Positions 15,495 to 20,972 of a DNA stretch of 25,436 bases are shown here, in pieces. A program made the translations under genes and the position numbers. The notes below the pieces were generated by a model. That model was not told where the DNA came from. It searched no databases and saw only the letters and a program-made list of their open reading frames with translations. The stretch spans positions 1-25,436 of the IMG/VR virus record IMGVR_UViG_3300048591_000144; one strand, given 5' to 3'. This DNA is from a virus. Every line of letters begins with the position of its first letter. Position 1 is the first letter of the stretch.

Positions 15495-17716
15495 CCGATA
15501 CCCCCGGCTCTTTGCTCGACGCACATCTTGCCGCGCTGTCCGCGCGCACCGATGCCCTGGAAATCCGCATCGCCGTCCTCGAGCGCGTGGTGGCGGATGG
15601 CACGCCTCCGGTGGATCCGCCGGAAGAACCGCCCGTCGAACCGCCGGACGAGCCGCCCACCGATCCTGACCCGCCCGAAGAACCGGCCGATCCCGATCCA
15701 CCGGACGACCCCGATCCGCCTGTTGACCCGGAGGATCCTACCGAGCCGGAAGACCCGCCCGCACAGCAAGGAGCGCTCGCACGCACGCCGATCCCGCTCA
15801 CCAATCTGCTGCTGCTCACGACGCATCATCGCTCCAGCCGGTACGAGCGGTTCCAGAATGCAACCACGCTCGTTGGGCAGACGGCGAAGATCTCCTTCCA
15901 TTGCTTCGACTTCGTGAGCGGCGGAAAGGAACTGCCGCTGAACGGCGAGTATCGACTGCTCGTGAACGGCGAAGAACGAGCGAAGGTGACGTGCTCGGGA
16001 GCGAAGGTCGGCACGTTCGCGCTCGATCTCGCGCCGCTTCCGGACCAGACGTGGCTGCGTCTCGAAGTGCTTGGCGCTGGCGTCACTGTTCCGTGGGCCG
16101 TGTTCCTGAATCGCTCCGGTGCACAGGTCGAGAATCCGCCTCCGGCTCCCGTCGTCTCCGGCTCCTACGAATGGGTCAAGCACCATCCGGAGTCCTTCTT
16201 CGGCGCGATCCCCTCTGCATTCCGCCCGACAGAGCTTCCGCTCTTGCCGCGTGAGCACCCGCCCGTCTCGGTCGGTGACGCACTCGTGCGCACGAACATC
16301 GCGCCGTCGCGCGCTGGCACGATTCGGCGACTCGTGCGCAACAAGTACGGCGCCGTAAGCACGTTCAACAAGCAGGCATACTTTTTCAGCGATTTGATCG
16401 CGAAGACGCCGCGCTTCCCCTTGCTCGACGGGCCGCGCGGCCGCGGCACGATCACGATGCCAACGCACGTGATGGTCGGGAGAGGGGACAAGTTCTACGT
16501 CTGCGAACCATGGCGCTTCGTGCGCATCCATGCGGACGGCTACGTGCACACGCTTGCCGGCTGGCGGCATCGACAAGAAGGCGAGACGCCGCCGACCGGA
16601 TGGGGCAGTGAAACCGCCGCCGAGCCGCAGGACATGGAGTTCGTCGGCGAGTGGGATCCATCGGTCCCGGCGGAGCGCCGGCAATTCCGCGAGCTGTGGG
16701 GCAATGCCTGGTGGCAGCGGTCCACCGAGACGGACGAGTCTGCGGCAGAGTTGCCGCCCGAGCCCGGACACTCTGACGTCTGGCAGAAGCCGCACAAAAT
16801 CGGTGTGCGCTCGTTCCTCGCCGACTCGCAGATGGATCGCGTAGTCGCGTTGCAGTTCTCCCCGATCATTCATGGCGCGCCGGTGATTTCCGAGTTCTGG
16901 CGCGGCCCGGACTGCTGGGACGTCGTCTCGACGGGATACGACACGATCGCCATCAGCGAACGGCAGGCCAACCGCATCGTCGAGGTGCACGCGGGCACCG
17001 GAGAGTTGGTGCGCGTCCTCGTGCAAGGCCCGGCTTACGGCGCGTTCGCCACGGTCCAGCAACAGAATCGGTTCGTCATTCGCACGTCGACGCTGGAAGC
17101 ATGCCGTACCGCGCCGTGCCTGCTGCCGGAGGGCATGGCGGTGATGGACCGCTGGCTGTATTGGGGGTCGGTCGCGCAAGCCGAGATCCGCCGCGTCCAT
17201 CTCGACACCGGCGAGATCCAGACGGTCGCGCGGCCCAAGACCGACAACAACAGCAACTTCATCAAGCTCGCTGTGTCGGATGGCACGTTCGGGCCGCGTC
17301 ACACGGTGTTCTCGACGTCGTGGACCGTCATGACGAACGGATGGCCCGAGGCGTTCGTGCCGCAGGCGGATGGTACGTGGAAGAAGTGGGCCTACGCGAC
17401 GATCGCCGCCGGCTCGCCGAACACGGGCCGCGCGAAATCGTGGGCGCCCGTGAGCTACGGCAGCGCGGTCGGCGTGGGCGAAGGCCGGCTCATGTTCGGC
17501 TCGGCCGCAGAGGGGCTGGTGGCCATGAGCAAGGCGCTGCCTGCCGACGAGACGATCGACATCGCGAAATACAAGGCCGGCGCCGCGGAGTACACGCTGT
17601 GGGAGCCCACACACGGAGACGGCGGTTTCGGGTTCGCGGGACTTCCGCTGCCGTGGGGCGAATCGGCCGCGATCGACTACTACCTGTCGGCACAGGGACA
17701 CCGGAGAGCGCCATGA
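15491..17716 (+). CDS. Large coiled-coil/Pro-Glu-Asp-linker/propeller-like protein, unknown
   Basis: 741 residues, ATG 15491 in an ATGA overlap with the o-spanin. Residues about 8-34 form a heptad helix (LLDAHLAALSARTDALEIR), a likely oligomerisation coil. Residues 37-91 are an acidic, proline-rich linker with repeated PPEEPP/PDPP units. The rest is beta-rich with repeated blade-like units: GDKFYVCEPWRFVRIHADG, DSQMDRVVALQFS, TIAISERQANRIVEV, VMDRWLYWGS and IRRVHLDTGEIQTV, similar to NHL or YWTD propellers. No signal peptide or membrane span is visible. Its place after lysis genes and before attP is typical of cargo genes or late tail appendages. A virion-attached sugar-binding or enzymatic appendage is possible, but no catalytic signature was recognised. 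Confidence 0.6.
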   Translation: MTDTPGSLLDAHLAALSARTDALEIRIAVLERVVADGTPPVDPPEEPPVEPPDEPPTDPDPPEEPADPDPPDDPDPPVDPEDPTEPEDPPAQQGALARTPIPLTNLLLLTTHHRSSRYERFQNATTLVGQTAKISFHCFDFVSGGKELPLNGEYRLLVNGEERAKVTCSGAKVGTFALDLAPLPDQTWLRLEVLGAGVTVPWAVFLNRSGAQVENPPPAPVVSGSYEWVKHHPESFFGAIPSAFRPTELPLLPREHPPVSVGDALVRTNIAPSRAGTIRRLVRNKYGAVSTFNKQAYFFSDLIAKTPRFPLLDGPRGRGTITMPTHVMVGRGDKFYVCEPWRFVRIHADGYVHTLAGWRHRQEGETPPTGWGSETAAEPQDMEFVGEWDPSVPAERRQFRELWGNAWWQRSTETDESAAELPPEPGHSDVWQKPHKIGVRSFLADSQMDRVVALQFSPIIHGAPVISEFWRGPDCWDVVSTGYDTIAISERQANRIVEVHAGTGELVRVLVQGPAYGAFATVQQQNRFVIRTSTLEACRTAPCLLPEGMAVMDRWLYWGSVAQAEIRRVHLDTGEIQTVARPKTDNNSNFIKLAVSDGTFGPRHTVFSTSWTVMTNGWPEAFVPQADGTWKKWAYATIAAGSPNTGRAKSWAPVSYGSAVGVGEGRLMFGSAAEGLVAMSKALPADETIDIAKYKAGAAEYTLWEPTHGDGGFGFAGLPLPWGESAAIDYYLSAQGHRRAP

Positions 17717-17814
17717 CGCTGATCGCTTCTCTCATCGCCTTCGCCGCCGGCGTGTACGTCGCCCGCCGCTGGCCCGGCCTGATCGATCTCGCGCTCGGCA
17801 TCTTCCGGCGCTGA
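17713..17814 (+). CDS. 33-residue single-span membrane peptide
   Basis: ATG 17713 overlaps the previous stop as ATGA; stop TGA at 17812-17814. Hydrophobic segment LIASLIAFAAGVYVA, followed by Arg-Arg-Trp-Pro and a second amphipathic helix (GLIDLALGIF) ending Arg-Arg. The layout (apolar N-terminus, positive C-terminus) is that of a small inner-membrane peptide. Coding status rests on the overlap and composition. Function unknown; superinfection control and membrane targeting are both possible, with no specific evidence for either. Confidence 0.5.
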   Translation: MTLIASLIAFAAGVYVARRWPGLIDLALGIFRR

Positions 17815-17817
17815 GCC

Positions 17818-18057
17818 GTGCCGTACCGCACGGCCGATCAGCAGCTCGATCGGCTCGATCGACGCATGGCGCGCGCCGCCATCGAGGCGCAGAGGCTGTC
17901 GGAGCAACACGAGGCACGCGCAGGTGTGGCTCGCGTCCTGCGGGACTCCGCCGAGCGGCACCGGGATCTCGTCGCGCTGCTGCGCGCCATTGCCGGCACG
18001 ACGCGGCTCAGCGATGCCCACCGGCTGGCACGGCGCTACCTCGAGTCGATCCTGTGA
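17818..18057 (+). CDS. Small helical protein, unknown
   Basis: 79 residues from GTG 17818, three nt after the 33-residue peptide. Charged and helical throughout, with a heptad-like pattern (QQLDRLDRRMARAAIEAQRLSEQHEARA, then LRDSAERHRDLVALLRAI). The C-terminus (LSDAHRLARRYLESIL) resembles a small helical bundle. It overlaps the next start by TGATG. I did not recognise the family; it may be a coiled-coil partner of the neighbouring proteins. Confidence 0.5.
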   Translation: MPYRTADQQLDRLDRRMARAAIEAQRLSEQHEARAGVARVLRDSAERHRDLVALLRAIAGTTRLSDAHRLARRYLESIL

Positions 18058-18428
18058 TGCTGTTGCAATCCGGCCGCGCCGCGATCACCATCGAGCCGCT
18101 GGCAGGGCTCATTCGCATCCTCGACGGCCCGCCGGCCGAGGACGACGGGCACCCGCCGTTTTCGGCGATCTGCACGGCCGACCGGCTCTCCGAGGACGAA
18201 CTGGTGCTGCGCGGTTTCGCGGGCTCCGGCGTCACGCGCGCGCATCTCGCCCTCATTGCCCGCTGGGCACGATCGCAGGGCTACCGGTGGATCTACGCGG
18301 ACCGGACCGCCGGGCACGCGCTGCCGAGGGCCTCGATGCGCACCGCCCGCCCGTCGGGCCATACGACCAGGACGGCGCCGGAGGGCAGGATCAGCAGGTG
18401 CATGCCGGCAGCGTGCCGGGTGGCGTAG
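18057..18428 (+). CDS. Small GNAT-like phage protein, last late gene
   Basis: 123 residues from ATG 18057 (GTG 18054 is also possible), overlapping the previous stop as TGATG. The first ~85 residues look conserved (ITIEPLAGLIRILDGPP, then FSAICTADRLSEDELVLRGF and LIARWARSQGYRWIYADRTAG); the end recalls the tail of an acetyltransferase-type fold ('A...G...I....'). The last ~35 residues are Arg/Ser/Pro/Thr-rich and look unlike a folded domain, which may mean a changed or frameshifted end. It is the last rightward gene before attP. Family assignment is weak. Confidence 0.45.
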   Translation: MLLQSGRAAITIEPLAGLIRILDGPPAEDDGHPPFSAICTADRLSEDELVLRGFAGSGVTRAHLALIARWARSQGYRWIYADRTAGHALPRASMRTARPSGHTTRTAPEGRISRCMPAACRVA

Positions 18429-18488
18429 GCCGAGCGGCTTGCGAGGCGCCTACAGGAGCGCCGATCGCGGGTCGGCTGGTGCTACCCT

Positions 18489-18510
18489 ACCGCCGGGCCG
18501 TTTCGGCGGT
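18489..18510. other. Hairpin in the attP left arm, possible weak terminator
   Basis: Perfect 7-bp stem ACCGCCG (18489-18495) and CGGCGGT (18504-18510) with an 8-nt loop. No T run follows (TCCTGGGG), so it is weak as an intrinsic terminator, but it could act as a two-way barrier between the converging operons. Its loop and right arm also contain GGGCCGTTTC, which matches the core of the 19-bp repeats at 18546 and 18697. Confidence 0.4.
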
Positions 18511-18545
18511 TCCTGGGGGCGCTACGCGCGTCGCAGCATGGATCT

Positions 18546-18564
18546 TGTGGGGCCGTTTCTGCCA
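18546..18564 (+). repeat. 19-bp direct repeat, left copy (candidate integrase arm site)
   Basis: TGTGGGGCCGTTTCTGCCA, identical to 18697-18715; the copies begin 151 bp apart and bracket the IHF site and tRNA fragment. A diverged third copy aligns at 18490-18508 (13 of 19 bases), 56 bp upstream. Confidence 0.8.
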
Positions 18565-18569
18565 CGAAT

Positions 18570-18605
18570 GCATGCTGTGCATGGGCTCCATGCTCTCCAT
18601 GCGCA
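18570..18605 (+). repeat. Four tandem 9-bp repeats (candidate excisionase or accessory binding array)
   Basis: Units GCATGCTGT, GCATGGGCT, CCATGCTCT and CCATGCGCA follow each other without gaps (consensus SCATGSnCn). Units 2 and 3 also form an inverted repeat GCATGG-GCT-CCATGC (18579-18593). The array sits between the left arm repeat and the IHF site, where excisionase sites are found in other phages. Confidence 0.65.
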
Positions 18606-18608
18606 TCG

Positions 18609-18621
18609 TAAGCAGTTGATT
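18609..18621 (-). promoter_or_regulatory. IHF binding site, perfect consensus match
   Basis: On the minus strand the site reads AATCAACTGCTTA, fitting WATCAANNNNTTR at every fixed position. It lies in a less GC-rich pocket 6 bp left of the tRNA fragment. The 6-bp inverted repeat TCGTAA (18606-18611) / TTACGA (18622-18627) surrounds it. IHF would bend attP so that arm-bound integrase reaches the core. Confidence 0.75.
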
Positions 18622-18627
18622 TTACGA

Positions 18628-18672
18628 GGGCCTCTAGCTCATGTTGGTTAGAGCAGCGGACTCATAATCCGT
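18628..18672 (+). pseudogene. tRNA(CAU) 5'-half, candidate att core
   Basis: The 45 bases fold as the first half of a tRNA: acceptor 5' strand GGGCCTC (18628-18634), T8, A9, D stem GCTC (18637-18640) with GAGC (18651-18654) around a 10-nt loop ending GGTTA, and anticodon stem GCGGA/TCCGT (18656-18660, 18668-18672) with loop CTCATAA. The anticodon CAT is at 18663-18665 (elongator Met or lysidine-modified Ile2). No T-arm (GTTCRA) or acceptor 3' strand follows, so it is not a working tRNA. It is most likely the identity segment with the host tRNA gene used for integration. Confidence 0.75.
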
Positions 18673-18684
18673 GGGCTTCATAGG

Positions 18685-18710
18685 GAAACGGTGCTCTGTG
18701 GGGCCGTTTC
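18685..18710. repeat. Inverted repeat GAAACGG/CCGTTTC near int stop
   Basis: GAAACGG (18685-18691) and CCGTTTC (18704-18710) form a 7-bp inverted repeat with a 12-nt loop. The right arm is part of the 19-bp repeat, so this may be a second, opposite half-site for integrase on the right arm of attP. There is no T run, so it is not a clear terminator for int. Confidence 0.5.
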
Positions 18711-18715
18711 TGCCA
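18697..18715 (+). repeat. 19-bp direct repeat, right copy (candidate integrase arm site)
   Basis: Identical to the copy at 18546-18564, same orientation, ending 3 bp before the integrase stop codon and starting 24 bp after the tRNA fragment. A match of this length by chance within 200 bp is very unlikely. Confidence 0.8.
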
Positions 18716-18718
18716 GAG

Positions 18719-19699
18719 TCAGGCGCGCTTCTTCTTGCCCCAAATCGTCGCCAACAGCTCGGCTTTCCGCTCGGCGTACAGGTGCGCGTAGCGGTTCGTC
18801 GCCTGCGCCGTCCGGTGCCCGAGCACCTTCCCGACCTCGTTCAACGTGGCGCCCGTTGCCTGCAAGGCAGAGGCGGTGCTATGTCGCAGATCGTGCGGAA
18901 CGATGTGCTCCATGCCGACTTCGCTTCGCGCCTCGCGGAACACTCGGCTGTGCCACGAATAGTCGTGCGGCAGCGGCCAATGACGAGCGTAGCGGCGGAA
19001 CTTCGGGAGAACCGGCTTCATTTCCCGGTCGCCGTTCTTCGGCTCCGGCATGAGGAAGTACGCGCCGTCTGCGATCGGCTCGGCCCGGTACAACTCTCCC
19101 GGCCGCGATCCGGTGGCGAAGGTGAGCAGCACCCATGCGCGTGTAGGAAAGTCGTGAATCGCGCGAGCCAGTTGGAGTACCTCGGCCCGCCGCAGGTAGA
19201 AGTGCCGCTCGTTGTTCACGCTCGGCATCGGCATCGCGGCAATCCAGTCTTTTGAACCGATGCTGTGGTATTTGAGCGCGTAGGACGCGGCAGATCGTAG
19301 CGTGGCGAGCCGCTGGCGGATCGTGGCGGGAGCTAGGTCGTCCTTGTGTTTGCTCGCGTACTTGCGGGCCACCTTGCCTAGTTCGTCAAGGCCACGGCCC
19401 TTGTAGTCGTCCAGAAGGTGGACGAGATTCAGCGCGGAGTTCTTGCCGTCCTTGAGTTCCGGGACGCGCTCGCGCAGATAAAGCGCGACGGCTTCATCGA
19501 TCAGCGGGACGGTGCTGATCCGCTTCCCGGTAGACAGACGAGCGTAGGTTCTCGCCGTTTCCTGTTCGTCGTAGCGCCGCGCTTGAGTTTCACTCCAGCC
19601 GCGAGGAAGGAGGCGGCTAAGTCGATGCCGCTCCCCGTCGATCGTCGCTTTGAACTGCCAGCGCCAGCGGTTGCGCTCTTCGTCGAAGTAGTACGACAT
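18719..19699 (-). CDS. int: Tyrosine integrase
   Basis: 326 residues from ATG at 19699, with AAGGA just upstream; the open frame extends further to 19762 but only within the excisionase gene. The N-terminal part (SYYFDEERNRWRWQFKATIDG) is the small DNA-binding beta domain that contacts arm sites. The catalytic domain shows Arg199 (TGSRPGEL), His269 and Arg272 (PHDLRHS), His295 (LGHRT) and nucleophile Tyr304 (TNRYAHL), a complete tyrosine recombinase set. The C-terminus is basic (WGKKKRA). It lies next to attP and directs integration into a tRNA(CAU) gene. Its start sits at codons 51-52 of the upstream excisionase-like gene, giving a 199-nt out-of-frame overlap. Confidence 0.95.
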   Translation of the reverse strand: MSYYFDEERNRWRWQFKATIDGERHRLSRLLPRGWSETQARRYDEQETARTYARLSTGKRISTVPLIDEAVALYLRERVPELKDGKNSALNLVHLLDDYKGRGLDELGKVARKYASKHKDDLAPATIRQRLATLRSAASYALKYHSIGSKDWIAAMPMPSVNNERHFYLRRAEVLQLARAIHDFPTRAWVLLTFATGSRPGELYRAEPIADGAYFLMPEPKNGDREMKPVLPKFRRYARHWPLPHDYSWHSRVFREARSEVGMEHIVPHDLRHSTASALQATGATLNEVGKVLGHRTAQATNRYAHLYAERKAELLATIWGKKKRA

Positions 19700-19851
19700 G
19701 CGTCCTTGTATGCCTGAACGTCGGATTCCGCGAACCGGACGGCACGCCCGAACCGATGGCATGGGAGCGGGCCTTTCGGGGCGGCGATAGCGTACACCGT
19801 CCGCAGATCAAGTCGCAGCCGCTCGGCTACTTCTTCGGCGGTCAGTAGCAT
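19501..19851 (-). CDS. xis: Excisionase-like HTH protein (MerR/AlpA type)
   Basis: 116 residues; ATG at 19851 in a TGATG overlap with the upstream gene. The first ~52 residues are a clear HTH_17/excisionase domain: LLTAEEVAERLRLDLRTVY (helix-turn-helix) and HRFGRAVRFAESDVQAY (wing and helix), as in TIGR01764-type proteins. The remaining ~60 residues are Ser/Thr/Arg/Lys/Gly-rich, appear unstructured and are read over the start of int in another frame; they may be real tail or merely long readthrough in GC-rich DNA. Probably binds attP (the 9-bp tandem repeats are a candidate) and steers Int towards excision; it may also act as an autoregulator. Confidence 0.8.
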   Translation of the reverse strand: MLLTAEEVAERLRLDLRTVYAIAAPKGPLPCHRFGRAVRFAESDVQAYKDACRTTSTKSATAGAGSSKRRSTGSGIDLAASFLAAGVKLKRGATTNRKRREPTLVCLPGSGSAPSR

Positions 19852-20063
19852 CAGCCGCGCGCCTCCCCGACCTTAAACGCTTCCCGGCATTCCTGCGACA
19901 GCAGCGCGAACCGAAGCCGCTCGATCTCGGCCTGCTGGGATCGCAGGTAGTGCATGGCGTCGCGCCAGAGTAGTGCTGCCTCCGGTCGCCCGGTAAGATC
20001 GCATCCGTCGGCGGCGCGCTGCATCCAATGCATCATCGTCTCGAAGTCGGGGGCGTCGTTCAT
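19851..20063 (-). CDS. Small phage protein, unknown
   Basis: 70 residues from ATG 20063, in TGATG overlaps at both ends (with the upstream and the excisionase gene). Helical: FETMMHWMQRAADGCD, then ALLWRDAMHYLRSQQAEIERLRFALLSQE, likely two helices, the second with leucine heptads. No recognised family. It is cotranscribed with xis and int, so it may join in their control, but nothing more can be read from the sequence. Confidence 0.6.
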   Translation of the reverse strand: MNDAPDFETMMHWMQRAADGCDLTGRPEAALLWRDAMHYLRSQQAEIERLRFALLSQECREAFKVGEARG

Positions 20064-20365
20064 CACCGCGCCTCCGCGTCCTTCGCCAGCCGCACACGCT
20101 CGCACATCCGCTCGTGCATCGCCTCGGCCTCATCGTAGGTGCTGCACCGCTCCTGCTCCTGATCGAGCGGCCCGCCGAATACCATCGTCTCGAAGAGCAG
20201 TGGTGGGCCGTCGCCGTAGGCGTGGTTCAGCGCGAGGAATACCGTGCTCACCTCGGCATTGCCGATCGCCGTCATGGCGATGCGCCGGTCGCCGGTGAAG
20301 GCCGCTTGCGCCGACATGACAGGTACTGTCCTGCGGCCGACGAGCTTGTAGTAGAGGTGTTGCAT
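20063..20365 (-). CDS. Conserved phage protein, unknown
   Basis: 100 residues from ATG 20365, with GGAGA 7 nt upstream (rather than the longer open frame from 20485, which overlaps the upstream gene out of frame). The pattern YYKLVGRRTVPV, then TAIGNAEVSTVFLALNH, then GPPLLFETMVFGGPLD and ending RCSTYDEAEAMHE is one I recall from small proteins in many temperate phages of GC-rich proteobacteria: 'STVFLGLDH..G.GPPLLFETMVFGG'. Their function is not known. Its ATG overlap with the next gene suggests coupling. Confidence 0.75.
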   Translation of the reverse strand: MQHLYYKLVGRRTVPVMSAQAAFTGDRRIAMTAIGNAEVSTVFLALNHAYGDGPPLLFETMVFGGPLDQEQERCSTYDEAEAMHERMCERVRLAKDAEAR

Positions 20366-20432
20366 CACCGATTCTCCGCTGGTACGAACTTCTTCACGAA
20401 ATCCTTCCAGAAAACGCAGGTCGGCATCCCGC

Positions 20433-20969
20433 CTAGTTCTCGCCGGTCGGCTTGTGATGTACGTGGTCGCCGGTGTCGATCCCATTCAGCCGCCACACAG
20501 GCCTATCGAACCGAATCACGCCCCGCTTGCGCAGCGCCTGTAGCCGCCCGTCGATCACCCGGAAGTCCTCGCGCTTGAGTTTTTTACCGAGCATGCCGGC
20601 CTCGATCGCGATCGGTCCGTGCGACTGCATTTCGAGGAACGTCGCGCCGAGTAGAGTGTCGATGCGTGCGACCAGCAGTGCGTCGAGATTTTCGTATGTG
20701 CTCATATCCTTTGCCTGCGCGAGCGCGGCACCGGCAACGCTGCGAAGGTGAAAAACATCCCTGCGCCAGTCGTCGATGTCACGCGAGTTCGTGCTGACCG
20801 TATCGTCGGCATAGCTTCTGATGGCGGACAGCACCGCGCGCATCCTCTCGTTCTCGGCGGTCAGGCGGTCTATCTCGGCGAGCACTGCGCGCGCATCCGC
20901 GAGCGTCAGCGTGTGGTGCGGGTATCCGTTCTCGACGGCTTCGCGTAGGCGCGATTCGGCCGGGGTCAT
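20433..20969 (-). CDS. Composite early protein: helical N-part and wHTH-like C-part, unknown
   Basis: 178 residues, ATG 20969 six nt after AAGGAG. The N-terminal half (SRLREAVENGYPHHTLTLADARAVL, then AEIDRLTAENERMRAVL) is a coiled-coil helix motif often seen in Ea22-like early phage proteins. The second half begins MSTYENLDALLVARI (Met89) and continues ALRKRGVIRFDRPVWRLNG, resembling a small winged-helix DNA-binding unit. Both are in one frame, although Met89 is preceded by AAAGGA in nearly contiguous spacing and could be an internal start. Two joined gene pieces are possible. Confidence 0.6.
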   Translation of the reverse strand: MTPAESRLREAVENGYPHHTLTLADARAVLAEIDRLTAENERMRAVLSAIRSYADDTVSTNSRDIDDWRRDVFHLRSVAGAALAQAKDMSTYENLDALLVARIDTLLGATFLEMQSHGPIAIEAGMLGKKLKREDFRVIDGRLQALRKRGVIRFDRPVWRLNGIDTGDHVHHKPTGEN

Positions 20970-20972
20970 CGC

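Larger units (their letters stand above)
18490..18715. other. Candidate phage attachment site attP
   Basis: The 290-bp gene-free region between the converging late and integrase operons carries all parts expected of an attP. From left to right: a partial and a perfect copy of a 19-bp repeat (arm sites), a four-unit 9-bp tandem repeat, a perfect IHF consensus, the 5' half of a tRNA(CAU) (the core) and a second perfect 19-bp repeat just before the integrase stop. It lies next to int and, through the repeats, flanks the tRNA identity. The exact crossover cannot be set without the host attB. Confidence 0.8.

Noticed and set aside
15599-15763. Low-complexity GC-rich repeats that might be a DNA-level repeat array
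   Set aside because: They are codons for the Pro/Glu/Asp linker of the 15491-17716 protein; unit lengths vary and follow the reading frame.
18570-18605. Tandem repeats as a CRISPR array
   Set aside because: Units are 9 bp with no spacers and no cas genes nearby.
17924-18619. Long plus-strand open frame over the last late genes and attP
   Set aside because: It overlaps two better-supported coupled genes out of frame and runs through repeats and arm sites; only its possible link to the end of the 18057 gene is kept as a finding.
18628-18672. A functional phage-encoded tRNA
   Set aside because: The T arm and the 3' acceptor strand are absent downstream; only the 5' half exists.
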